DNA from: an uncultured Sulfitobacter sp.
GTDB lineage: Bacteria; Pseudomonadota; Alphaproteobacteria; Rhodobacterales; Rhodobacteraceae
Direction: 5' to 3'
Length of the DNA: 64,000 nt
Assembly (NCBI RefSeq): GCF_947502895.1
Contig: NZ_CANNBM010000001.1
Location: forward strand, 1,116,001-1,180,000
The position numbers were made by a program, and so were the translations under genes. The notes under the pieces were generated by a model. That model saw nothing but the letters and a program-made list of their open reading frames with translations, did no database searches and was not told the origin of the DNA. Shown here piece by piece: positions 18,955-26,512 of this stretch (its first letter is position 1; each line of letters opens with the position of its first letter).

Positions 18955-18970
18955 ATGAAAGCGCTTTCAT
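18955..18970. promoter_or_regulatory. 16-bp perfect palindrome resembling a LacI-family operator
   Basis: ATGAAAGCGCTTTCAT is an exact palindrome of the form common for LacI/GalR operators (TGAAAnCGnTTTCA-like). It lies 76 bases beyond the Crp-type gene, with no protein gene starting downstream on either strand. It could equally be a hairpin in a transcript. Confidence 0.4.
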
Positions 18971-19279
18971 ACTCAAAGCGTCTCACCGCCAATTAGAACG
19001 ATCCAGAGTCGGACAGGCAGTGAAAAAAGCTTAGCTTTTTGATCTGTGGCGGTAATTGAATATCGTCGTCCGACTCATTGGTTTTTCATTTTACTCCCCT
19101 GTCACGGGTCCACTTTGCACTCATCAGGACTTGTGAACGCCTCAGCCCTTCGGTCCTTTCGGATCGGGGGGCTAATTTCTTGTACGCTTGGCAGCCTGTT
19201 CCAAACAGACAACTCACCGCCTTGCATCTGATCCCCAAAACCGCGGACAATCAGTCGAAGTACCAAGATGGCTCAACGC

Positions 19280-19308
19280 AAAACGCCCGCGAGTGATACT
19301 CGCGGGCG
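19280..19308 (-). terminator. Rho-independent terminator of petABC
   Basis: On the minus strand, 26 bases after the petC stop, CGCCCGCGAGT pairs perfectly with ACTCGCGGGCG across a 3-nt loop and is followed by TTTT. This ends the petABC transcript. Confidence 0.85.
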
Positions 19309-19333
19309 CTAAAGGATCTTATGACGACTGCCG

Positions 19334-20116
19334 TCAGTCTTTCTTATATTTGACCGAAGCCCACAGGCGCTTGTTGGTCAGGTACAGGAGCACAGACAAC
19401 AGCGTGAGGAACAAAACACCGGCAAAGCCGGCCTGCTTGCGCGCGCCCATCTTTGGCTCGGCTGTCCACATCAGGAAGGCGGCGACATCTTCTGAAATCG
19501 CCTCGATCGAGTTGGAACTACCGTCAGCATAGTCCACGTCTTCGCCATAAAGCGGCGGCGCCATGGAGAGCCAACCACCTTCAAAGTACTTGTTCTCGTA
19601 CAATGTGACGCCAGCTTGGGTTTTCTCTTCACCTGTGTAACCGTGCAGCAGTGCTGCAATGTATTCAGCACCACCAAAGCCATAGATCAACTGATTTAAA
19701 CCCAGACCATACGGACCGGAAAACGCTTTGCGCTTCTTCGCCATAAGCGACAAGTCAGGCGCTGTTTCCATGCCTGATTTCGGGAAGTGATCCACAGGTG
19801 TGGCTTCGCGGAAATCATCCAGATCAGCATCGAAAACTTCCCACTGCTTGGAATACTCGATCACTTGCTCTTCGGGCAGCATAGGGCCGCCTTCATCACC
19901 AAGTGTCCGCAGGGGGACAAATTTCAAACCGTGGCATGAAGAACAAACCTCTGTGTAGACCTGAAGGCCACGCTGAAGCTGGTTTACATCATAGGTACCA
20001 AAAGGACCGTCAAACGAGAAATCGATATCCTCAATCGGCGCCCCCTTCTTACCCGCCGCGAATGCGGCGGGGGCTGTCAGCACGATAAGCGCGCTCAGGA
20101 GTGTTGCTTTGATCAT
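19334..20116 (-). CDS. petC: Cytochrome c1 of the cytochrome bc1 complex
   Basis: The 260-residue product is the haem c subunit of the bc1 complex, which passes electrons from the Rieske protein to cytochrome c in the periplasm. It has a signal peptide (MIKATLLSALIVLTAPAAFA), the haem-binding CSSCH near residue 40, a distal region with a methionine axial-ligand candidate (SLM/METAP segments) and a C-terminal anchor helix (AGFAGVLFLTLLSVLLYL). The start at 20116 places AGAG six bases upstream; a second ATG at 20122 is also possible. It is the last gene of petABC, with 13 bases between the petB stop and this start. Confidence 0.95.
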   Translation of the reverse strand: MIKATLLSALIVLTAPAAFAAGKKGAPIEDIDFSFDGPFGTYDVNQLQRGLQVYTEVCSSCHGLKFVPLRTLGDEGGPMLPEEQVIEYSKQWEVFDADLDDFREATPVDHFPKSGMETAPDLSLMAKKRKAFSGPYGLGLNQLIYGFGGAEYIAALLHGYTGEEKTQAGVTLYENKYFEGGWLSMAPPLYGEDVDYADGSSNSIEAISEDVAAFLMWTAEPKMGARKQAGFAGVLFLTLLSVLLYLTNKRLWASVKYKKD

Positions 20117-20129
20117 TTTCATCTCTGGT

Positions 20130-21473
20130 TTACTCCGCTGGGGTCGCGACTGGTGTCGCGCCGCCGGCTTTTTTCGCGAGTTTCGCGTTAAAGTCGTCTT
20201 CGATCGTGTCTGGCATTGCATCAGGCTTTTCGATGACACCCAGCAGCGGCATGATCACCAAAAAGTAGACGAACCAGTAAGTAGCCGCGATCAAAGCGAT
20301 TGTGTTATAAGGCTCTTCCGCTGGCATTGCACCGACCCACATCAAAACGAAGAAGTCGACGACCAATAGCCAGAACCACCACTTGAACATCGGACGGTAA
20401 CGGCCCGAGCGTACGCGCGATGTATCCAACCATGGCACAGCGGCCATCACAGCAATCGCCGCAAACATCGCAACCACACCGAAGAAGGCCGAGTCGATGA
20501 TTCCGCCGGAGACGAAGGAAACAAACATCACGAGCCAAACGTCAGGCGTGAAGGCGCGCAGGATCGCGTAGAACGGCAGGAAATACCATTCTGGCACAAT
20601 GTGTGCCGGCGTCGAAAGCGGGTTCGCTTCGATGTAGTTATCAGGGTGGCCGAGGTAGTTCGGCATGAAGCCTACGACCGCAAAGAACACCACAAGAATA
20701 ACAGCCAGTGCAAACAAATCCTTGATTACGAAGTAGGGCCAGAAAGGCAGCGTGTCTTTCTCGGCTTCTTCTTTCGAAGTCGTCCGCACAGGTACGCCAG
20801 TCGGGTTGTTGTTGCCTGTGGTGTGGAACGCCCAGATGTGCAGGATAACAAGACCCGCAATCACAAACGGCAGCAAATAGTGCAGCGAGAAGAAGCGGTT
20901 CAGCGTCGCATTATCAACAGCAGGACCGCCCAACAGAAGCGTCTGCAGTGCATCACCAATGAACGGGATCGCACCGAACAGGCCTGTGATAACTGTCGCA
21001 CCCCAGAAGGACATCTGACCCCATGGAAGCACGTAACCCATGAACGCAGTCGCCATCATCAACAGGTAAATGATCATACCGATGATCCACGTAATCTCAC
21101 GCGGGGCTTTGTAGGACCCGTAGTAGAGACCGCGGAAAATATGCGCATAAACCGCGACAAAGAACAGCGAGGCGCCGTTCATGTGCAGATACCGCAGCAT
21201 GTAGCCGCCATTTACGTTCCGCATAATATGCTCGACGCTGGCAAATGCCGCATCAGTGCTCGGCGTATAGTGCATCGCCAAAACGATGCCGGTGATGATT
21301 TGCAGCGCCAGACAGAAGGTCAGAACGATGCCCCAGATCCACATCCAGTTCAGGTTCTTGGGCGTGGGGATCATCAGTGTATCATACATCAGCCCGACAA
21401 TCGGCAGGCGGCTGTGCAGCCACTTTTCGCCGTCTGTCTTTGGCTCGTAATGGTCGTGAGGAATTCCAGACAT
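20130..21473 (-). CDS. petB: Cytochrome b of the cytochrome bc1 complex
   Basis: Cytochrome b carries the two b haems and the quinol-oxidising and quinone-reducing sites in the inner membrane. The 447-residue product has the expected eight helices. Haem-ligand histidines lie in ALQIITGIVLAMHY and MRYLHMNGAS for one half and in FSLHYLLPFVIAGLVILH for the other. The Qo-site PEWY motif is present in IVPEWYFLPFYA. GGAAC precedes the ATG. It follows petA after 12 bases and precedes petC, the standard petABC order. Confidence 0.97.
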   Translation of the reverse strand: MSGIPHDHYEPKTDGEKWLHSRLPIVGLMYDTLMIPTPKNLNWMWIWGIVLTFCLALQIITGIVLAMHYTPSTDAAFASVEHIMRNVNGGYMLRYLHMNGASLFFVAVYAHIFRGLYYGSYKAPREITWIIGMIIYLLMMATAFMGYVLPWGQMSFWGATVITGLFGAIPFIGDALQTLLLGGPAVDNATLNRFFSLHYLLPFVIAGLVILHIWAFHTTGNNNPTGVPVRTTSKEEAEKDTLPFWPYFVIKDLFALAVILVVFFAVVGFMPNYLGHPDNYIEANPLSTPAHIVPEWYFLPFYAILRAFTPDVWLVMFVSFVSGGIIDSAFFGVVAMFAAIAVMAAVPWLDTSRVRSGRYRPMFKWWFWLLVVDFFVLMWVGAMPAEEPYNTIALIAATYWFVYFLVIMPLLGVIEKPDAMPDTIEDDFNAKLAKKAGGATPVATPAE

Positions 21474-21485
21474 AAGTTTGTTCCT

Positions 21486-22046
21486 TTAACCGAGTTTCAA
21501 TGTGGATTCGTCGAGGAATTCTGCCGGTGGGATAGGCAAATTCAACGGCGCGGGGCCTCTGCGAATACGGCCAGCCGTATCGTAGTGCGAACCGTGACAA
21601 GGGCAGAACCAACCACCAAAATCACCAGCATCGCCCAATGGCACGCAGCCAAGGTGCGTACACACGCCCATCATGACCAGCCATTCACCAGCCTCGTCCA
21701 TGGTGCGGTTTTCGTCGAGGGCTGTCGCGTCGCTCGCGATATTCGCATTCTCGGCACCCTGATCCGGCAAATCCGACAGGTCAACAGCGCGGCCTGCTTC
21801 AATCTCTTCCGCAGTGCGGCGTCGAATGAACACAGGTTTGCCCAACCATTTAACAGTCAACTGCGAACCTGGCTCAACGCCACTCACATCCACGCGGATG
21901 GAGGACAGGGCCAGAACATCCGCAGAGGGGTTCATCTGATTGACCAGCGGCCAAACAGCGGCACCAACGGCTACGGCACCTGTGCCAGCAGTCGCATAAT
22001 AGAGGAAGTCCCTCCGGTTGCCTTCGATATCATCAGCTTGTGACAC
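21486..22046 (-). CDS. petA: Rieske iron-sulfur subunit of the cytochrome bc1 complex
   Basis: The 186-residue Rieske protein carries the 2Fe-2S cluster of the bc1 complex. Cluster motifs CTHLGC and CPCHGSHYD are both intact. The N-terminus (SQADDIEGNRRDFLYYA, then a hydrophobic anchor) has a twin-arginine type NRRDFLYYATAG signal that is retained as a membrane anchor. I choose the GTG at 22046 because GGAGA lies eight bases upstream and the product then matches the usual start of this protein; the longer frame to 22145 would add 33 Arg-rich residues. It is the first gene of petABC. Confidence 0.95.
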   Translation of the reverse strand: MSQADDIEGNRRDFLYYATAGTGAVAVGAAVWPLVNQMNPSADVLALSSIRVDVSGVEPGSQLTVKWLGKPVFIRRRTAEEIEAGRAVDLSDLPDQGAENANIASDATALDENRTMDEAGEWLVMMGVCTHLGCVPLGDAGDFGGWFCPCHGSHYDTAGRIRRGPAPLNLPIPPAEFLDESTLKLG

Positions 22047-22151
22047 GTCGGTTTCTCCGTAATTGGGCCGCATCGCGGCAAACAGAAATCCAGACGCACT
22101 TCTCCTGTGACGCCGGATATTGCTGCGGTACCTAACGCGCAGCACAGGAGT

Positions 22152-22170
22152 CGTCTAGATGGTTTAGACG
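22152..22170. promoter_or_regulatory. Inverted repeat upstream of petA
   Basis: CGTCTA-N7-TAGACG, about 105 bases upstream of the petA GTG, is the only clear dyad in the 180-bp region that must hold the petABC promoter. It may be a regulator site, for example for PetR, but no consensus is known to me. Confidence 0.25.
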
Positions 22171-22226
22171 CGCAAAGGGTCGCAGTTTGGTAAAATCCGC
22201 GCCGAAATATTTACCAGCAGGGCGTT

Positions 22227-22838
22227 TCAGCCCGCAGGCGGGACGGTGGATTGCATCCATTCACGCGATTCGAACTCCTTGAACCACGCGGCCAGCCCGT
22301 CGTTGCCCTGCCGCCAGCCCCACGCATCATGGCGGAAGTCTACATATGCCAGCGCGCAGGCCACAGCGACTTGCCCCATATCCAGCGGGCCTTGCAGATG
22401 GCTCATCCAGCGGGTGTTGAGTGCGGCAACGCTACGAGCAATCTTGTCCCACTGGCCGTCCACCCATTCGGGCATCTGTTTGTCTTCGGGGCGCAGTCGC
22501 GTCTCGTAGGTCATCAAAAGTGCGGCGTCCAGAATACCGTCGGCTGTCGCCTCCAACGTCAGGGTATCCCAGCGGCGTGGCCCTGTCGGGTACAGCTTGT
22601 CGCCTGCCCGCGCGTCCAGATAGGCCGTGATGACGCGGCTGTCATAAAGTGTCGGACCATCAGGCCGCTCTAGCGCGGGTACTTTGGCGAGCGGGTTTTT
22701 GGCAAGTAGGGATGGATCAGCGGCAACAGGCGTGGTCGCGACATTTATCAGCTCCACATCATCGCGCTGCCCCGTCTCTTCCAGCAGGATCATGACTTTG
22801 CGGACATAGGGGGATGTCGGTGCATAATAGAGCTTCAT
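22227..22838 (-). CDS. Glutathione S-transferase family protein
   Basis: The 203-residue protein has an N-terminal thioredoxin-fold GST domain (MKLYYAPTSPYVRKVMILLEE, with NPLAKVPALE and the glutathione-binding DSRVITAYLD) and an all-helical C-terminal domain. The SPYVRK motif suggests a serine or tyrosine catalytic residue of the beta/theta-like bacterial type. It likely conjugates or reduces small electrophiles with glutathione in the cytoplasm. The ATG at 22838 is chosen because homologues start at MKLYY and AGGA lies upstream. It lies between petA and the PaiB-like gene on the same strand, without an obvious functional link. Confidence 0.9.
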   Translation of the reverse strand: MKLYYAPTSPYVRKVMILLEETGQRDDVELINVATTPVAADPSLLAKNPLAKVPALERPDGPTLYDSRVITAYLDARAGDKLYPTGPRRWDTLTLEATADGILDAALLMTYETRLRPEDKQMPEWVDGQWDKIARSVAALNTRWMSHLQGPLDMGQVAVACALAYVDFRHDAWGWRQGNDGLAAWFKEFESREWMQSTVPPAG

Positions 22839-22904
22839 GTGATTGATCCTTTGCTGCTGTTTCACGCGCCACTCTTTACCCCAGCGCCAGAAATCGCAAG
22901 CGGC

Positions 22905-23528
22905 TCAGCTGTGATCAAGATCACGCATCATGCGCGCAATCACGTTGACCTCGCTTCCAATGCCGTGGACTTCCATCTCGTCTGCGGCGGCGATCCGTAC
23001 TGCATCAGGTTTGTTCTGTCCCAGCTTCCATGTCCCATCCACACCGGTAACGCTAAAGCGGAACGGAACAATCATCCGCATCATCTTTTCCAATACCTCG
23101 GGAGTCATCTTTCCAGTTGTCCAAGGCGTCTTGGGCGAAAGTTGCTGTTCATAGGCAGCTGATTGGCGCTCCAGCATCTCGTGCATTGTGTCTTGGGGCA
23201 AACGCTCCAACGTGCCGGCCAAATGGACAGCTATGTAATTCCAGGTAGGCACCTGATCTACCACACCGTACCAATCGGGCGAAACATAACTGTCAGGGCC
23301 GGACACCACAATCTTGGCCCCGTGCGGCCCCTCTCCCATGCGCGCAATGGGATTCGAACGGACAAGATGCAGATCGGCAGTTGTACCATCTTCGCTCATT
23401 AGAAACGGAATATGGCTTAGATGCGGACCATTTGCATCACTTACCGCAAGGATGCCGAAAGCCCGGCTGCGTGCAAAGGCGATGTTACGCGCAGCATCTG
23501 CATCATGAAAAATCGGATTGGGGTGCAT
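22905..23528 (-). CDS. PaiB-family FMN-binding protein
   Basis: The 207-residue product belongs to the PaiB / FMN-binding negative transcriptional regulator family, with a split-barrel flavin-binding fold. Typical features are MHPNPIFH at the start, FGILAVSD, LSHIPFLM, GPDSYVSPDWYG and VPTWNYIAVHLAGT. The name derives from the Bacillus sporulation regulator PaiB, but most members are probably flavin- or haem-interacting enzymes, so a regulatory role should not be assumed. GGAGGG lies just upstream of two adjacent ATGs; the second gives better spacing. It diverges from the FMN riboswitch-ribH unit, a suggestive neighbour for a flavin protein. Confidence 0.85.
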   Translation of the reverse strand: MHPNPIFHDADAARNIAFARSRAFGILAVSDANGPHLSHIPFLMSEDGTTADLHLVRSNPIARMGEGPHGAKIVVSGPDSYVSPDWYGVVDQVPTWNYIAVHLAGTLERLPQDTMHEMLERQSAAYEQQLSPKTPWTTGKMTPEVLEKMMRMIVPFRFSVTGVDGTWKLGQNKPDAVRIAAADEMEVHGIGSEVNVIARMMRDLDHS

Positions 23529-23596
23529 CATACCCTCCTGAACCTGTGACACGATCAGCTATTGCAGAGGTCGCCCATGCTTGGCAATCTAGGACT

Positions 23597-23746
23597 ATTC
23601 TCAGGGCGGGGTGAAATTCCCCACCGGCGGTATAGGGGCATGCCCCTGAGCCCGCGAGCGCTGCCGACCTCTCTTTGAGAGGCGGCGGGACAAGCAGATC
23701 CGGTGAGATGCCGGAGCCGACGGTTAAAGTCCGGATGGAAGAGAAT
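23597..23746 (+). promoter_or_regulatory. FMN riboswitch (RFN element)
   Basis: The stretch contains all the conserved parts of the FMN aptamer: CAGGGCGGGGTGAAATTCC, CACCGGCGGTA, GAGCCCGCGAGC-like CTGAGCCCGCGAGCG, GACAAGCAGATCCGGTG, and GCCGACGGTTAAAGTCCGGA. The ends ATTCTC (23597-23602) and GAGAAT (23741-23746) form the closing stem. It sits 82 bases upstream of the lumazine synthase start on the same strand and should switch it off when FMN is abundant. Confidence 0.97.
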
Positions 23747-23828
23747 GCAGGATACAGGTCGCGCCTAGAGGTGCGGCCAATGTCTTGTGATCGCCTTGGG
23801 TGGACTGTTGAACCTAAAGGAGATGACC

Positions 23829-24257
23829 ATGACAGACACCCCAAAGACCCGCTTTGCCTTTGTAAAAGCGCAGTGGCATGCAGATATCGTTGACCGCGCC
23901 TATGATGGATTTGCGGAAAACACACCAAATGCACAAACAGATGTTTTCGATGTCCCCGGAGCTTTCGAGATGCCGCTCAAAGCACAACAACTGGCCAAAT
24001 CAGGCAAATATGACGCTGTGATTTGCGCAGCCTTTGTCGTTGATGGCGGTATTTATCGACATGATTTCGTCGCCGCGGCGGTTGTTGACGGACTAATGCG
24101 TGTTGGGCTCGACACGGGCGTACCCGTATTGTCGGTATCACTTACCCCCCACCAGTATCAGGAGACTGATCATCACAACACAATCTACCGCGCACATTTT
24201 GTCGAGAAGGGCCGCGAAGCCGCGCGTGCCGCTCTCGCAATTACCTCGGACGCCTAG
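23829..24257 (+). CDS. ribH: 6,7-dimethyl-8-ribityllumazine synthase, type 2
   Basis: Lumazine synthase condenses 5-amino-6-ribitylaminouracil with dihydroxybutanone phosphate in riboflavin synthesis. The 142-residue product matches the RibH2 type found in Brucella and rhizobia: AQWHADIVDRAYDGF, VFDVPGAFEMP, FVVDGGIYRHDFVA and SLTPHQYQETDHH. RibH2 enzymes form decamers rather than 60-mer shells. The ATG at 23829 is chosen because AAAGGAG lies six bases upstream; two earlier in-frame starts lack this spacing. It is a single gene behind an FMN riboswitch; the other rib genes are not in the window, so it may be a second, separately regulated copy. Confidence 0.94.
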   Translation: MTDTPKTRFAFVKAQWHADIVDRAYDGFAENTPNAQTDVFDVPGAFEMPLKAQQLAKSGKYDAVICAAFVVDGGIYRHDFVAAAVVDGLMRVGLDTGVPVLSVSLTPHQYQETDHHNTIYRAHFVEKGREAARAALAITSDA

Positions 24258-24276
24258 GCCCTATTTTTCGACAATA

Positions 24277-24969
24277 TCAGCCAAGGTATGCACGCAACTC
24301 CGGCGGTGGATCATCCATCAACGCTGCCGCCGGACGGGGCGCATGGGCGTGACCACCCTCAACAAATATGACTTCATCCGCGATACGCCGCACGTCTTCG
24401 GGCGCATGTGTGACCATTACCAGCGCAGCTTTTGTCTGGCCTACCATATCCTGCACCAAATCAAGCATTTCGTTGCGCAAGGCGGGGCCAAGCGCCGCAA
24501 AAGGCTCGTCCAATAAAACGAGGGGCCGCGCCTGCACCAGCACCCGTGCCAAAGCCACGCGGCTTTGCTGTCCACCAGACAGACTTCCAGGTTTGGTTGC
24601 CGCAAATCGCGATAGATCAACACGCATCAGCGCTTCTTCAACCCGCTGACGCTCTTGCGCGTTCATTCCGAGGTCTGGCCGTAGCCCAAGACCGACGTTT
24701 TGCAGAACCGTCAAATGGGGAAACAGGTTGTTGTCCTGAAACAGCATAGTCATGGGCCGTGCGCCCGGATCTGCATCCGTAATATCAGCACCCTGCCAAA
24801 GCATCCGCCCTGCCGACAGCGGCACAAACCCGCAAAGCGCCGCCAGCAGCGTGGATTTCCCCGCCCCTGATGGACCAATCACAGCATAACGCCGACCCGC
24901 CTCCAGCGTAAAATCGGCACGCATCTGGAAGTCACCTTGCGCGATCAACGTTTCCTCAAGTCTCAGCAC
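24277..24969 (-). CDS. thiQ: Thiamine ABC transporter, ATP-binding protein
   Basis: The 230-residue ATPase powers thiamine import. It has Walker A GPSGAGKST, Q-loop FQDNNLFPHLT, signature LSGGQQSRVAL and Walker B LVLLDEPFAAL. Start choice: the GTG at 24969 has GGAGGG upstream and gives VLRLEETLIAQGDF as the first strand; an earlier start at 25008 adds 13 unlikely residues. It overlaps thiP by 14 bases and is the last gene of thiBPQ under a TPP riboswitch. The short length without a C-terminal regulatory domain is normal for ThiQ. Confidence 0.93.
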   Translation of the reverse strand: MLRLEETLIAQGDFQMRADFTLEAGRRYAVIGPSGAGKSTLLAALCGFVPLSAGRMLWQGADITDADPGARPMTMLFQDNNLFPHLTVLQNVGLGLRPDLGMNAQERQRVEEALMRVDLSRFAATKPGSLSGGQQSRVALARVLVQARPLVLLDEPFAALGPALRNEMLDLVQDMVGQTKAALVMVTHAPEDVRRIADEVIFVEGGHAHAPRPAAALMDDPPPELRAYLG

Positions 24970-26512
24970 GCCAGCGCCCTCCCTTATCGCATATCCAGAA
25001 CACCCCAAGGCTCAGCGCAAGCAGCAGCAACGCTGCCCCTGCCGCCGCATCCATGCGGTAAGCCCCCATCAGTCGCACCATCTGCAGCGGCAGTGTGACA
25101 CGGTCAGGATCGGCAAACAGCGCAATCACCCCCAAATCACCCATCGACAATGCCCCCGTAAGACCCGCCGCGAAACCGATCTGCGCACGCAGTCGCGGGA
25201 TGAGCACCACCCGCCACAACCGCCAGCCCGTCAGGCCCAACATCATACTCAACCGTCCGTATTGCTGCACCGCATCCCGCATGGGCGGCACCAGAATGCG
25301 CAGAGCAAAGGGCAACGCCATCATCGCGTTGACCACCACAGTCACCGCCAGCGCAAAATCGAACGGATCAGCGTAGGGGTTGATAACAATGAACCACCCC
25401 GTCCCGATCATCAGCGGCGAGGCCGAAAGGCCCAGCAGGCCCACTGCCTCTACCCCGCCCTTACGCCTGCCCGCGATCCAGCCAGCAATCGGGAGAGCCA
25501 AGACCAACAGCAAAAAGATGCTCAGCGTAGCTACGCCAATAGACACACCCGCAGCCTGAAAAACCGCCGCAGGCATCTGCGGCAGCCCCATTAACCCGCG
25601 TAAAATAACAGCCGCCAGAGGGACCAATAGAAACAGCGCAGCCGATACGATTACAGCGACATCCAAACCACGCTGTAACCCACCGCGCGCGTCCCAGCGG
25701 GGCATCACGCGGTCCAGTCCGCCGCCCACGCTGATGGTCGGTACCAGCCAAAGCGCGATCAGCGCCATGCCACCTGCCAGCACCAGCTGCACCACCGATA
25801 GCAGCGCCGCCCGCCCCAAATCAAAATCAAAGCGAAACGCCTGATAAATCGCCAGCTCAATCGTGGTGGCACGGGGTCCACCACCCAGCGTCAGCGCCAC
25901 TGCAAAACTGGTCAGGCAAATCACAAACACCAGCGCCAATGCACCAGGCACCACCTGCACCAGCATCGGCCATTCCACTGCACGAAACATTGCACGCGGG
26001 GTCAACCGCAACTGTGCACACAAGCGGAACCGCTCAGCGGGAATGTTCTGCCAACCTTGCAGCAGCAGCCGCGTGGCCAGTGGCAGATTAAAGAACACAT
26101 GGGCCAGCACCACGCCATGAAAGCCATAAATCGATACGTCGGGAAGGCCCACCGCCCCCAGCGCCGAATTTACCCAACCACTGCGGCCAAAGACAGTCAA
26201 AAGACCCAGCACAGCAACGATCGCTGGTAAGATAAACGGTGCACCTAACAGCGTGACCAACGCGCCGCGCCCGACGAAACGCCGCCGCGCCAGCGCACGT
26301 GCAACAGGCACTGCCAACACAACGGAAAAAACTGCAGAACATGCCGCCTGCAAGACCGTGAACCGGATTGCAGCCACATCAGCTGCACCCAAACCAGCGC
26401 CCGCCTCGGCGCGGCTTATCACTGCGCCCAGCGCCAAAGCGATCAGCGCCAGCACAAAAAGTGCGGCACTGATCCCCGTCTTAGTGCTTATCTGGAAAGT
26501 GCGGAGAGCCAT
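24956..26512 (-). CDS. thiP: Thiamine ABC transporter, permease
   Basis: The 518-residue protein is a fused, duplicated permease with about twelve helices, as usual for ThiP. Each half carries an EAA-type loop for contact with the ATPase (near LRLTPRAMFRAVEWPML in the first half and MLGLTGWRLWRVVLIPRL in the second). It forms the channel that moves thiamine from ThiB into the cytoplasm. It overlaps thiB upstream by 25 bases and thiQ downstream by 14 bases, indicating tight translational coupling. Confidence 0.94.
   Translation of the reverse strand: MALRTFQISTKTGISAALFVLALIALALGAVISRAEAGAGLGAADVAAIRFTVLQAACSAVFSVVLAVPVARALARRRFVGRGALVTLLGAPFILPAIVAVLGLLTVFGRSGWVNSALGAVGLPDVSIYGFHGVVLAHVFFNLPLATRLLLQGWQNIPAERFRLCAQLRLTPRAMFRAVEWPMLVQVVPGALALVFVICLTSFAVALTLGGGPRATTIELAIYQAFRFDFDLGRAALLSVVQLVLAGGMALIALWLVPTISVGGGLDRVMPRWDARGGLQRGLDVAVIVSAALFLLVPLAAVILRGLMGLPQMPAAVFQAAGVSIGVATLSIFLLLVLALPIAGWIAGRRKGGVEAVGLLGLSASPLMIGTGWFIVINPYADPFDFALAVTVVVNAMMALPFALRILVPPMRDAVQQYGRLSMMLGLTGWRLWRVVLIPRLRAQIGFAAGLTGALSMGDLGVIALFADPDRVTLPLQMVRLMGAYRMDAAAGAALLLLALSLGVFWICDKGGRWRAET

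Larger units (their letters stand above)
18880..19333. other. Gene-free, inverted-repeat-rich region; possible structured RNA
   Basis: No protein gene is supportable here. The stretch holds several complementary segments. ACAGGGG (near 18926) matches CCCCTGT (near 19098). CCTAC/GTAGG form a hairpin near 18940-18953. ATGAAAGC/GCTTTCAT lie at 18955-18970. ACCGCCA (near 18986) matches TGGCGGT (near 19047). GAGTCGGAC (19006-19014) matches GTCCGACTC (19068-19076). AAAAAGC-TTA-GCTTTTT lies at 19024-19040. A 13-bp hairpin at 19144-19173 is followed by AATTTCTTG, a weak terminator on the plus strand. Together these suggest a non-coding RNA of about 200 nt, but no clear promoter is seen and I cannot match it to a known RNA family. 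Confidence 0.35.

Noticed and set aside
18925..19103. 6S RNA at the inverted-repeat-rich region
   Set aside because: The closing pair and size are suggestive, but the inner pairings are branched and crossing rather than one long rod with a central bubble.
19046..19296. Several 60-110 codon frames between the Crp-type gene and petC
   Set aside because: They overlap each other in different frames and cross the hairpins; none has a ribosome binding site or known motif.
20601..22043. 480-codon plus-strand frame opposite petB and petA
   Set aside because: It lies antisense to two unmistakable bc1 genes and has no protein-like composition.
21486..22145. Longer start for the Rieske protein at 22145
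   Set aside because: The extra residues are Arg-rich and would block the twin-arginine signal; the GTG at 22046 has a clear GGAG.
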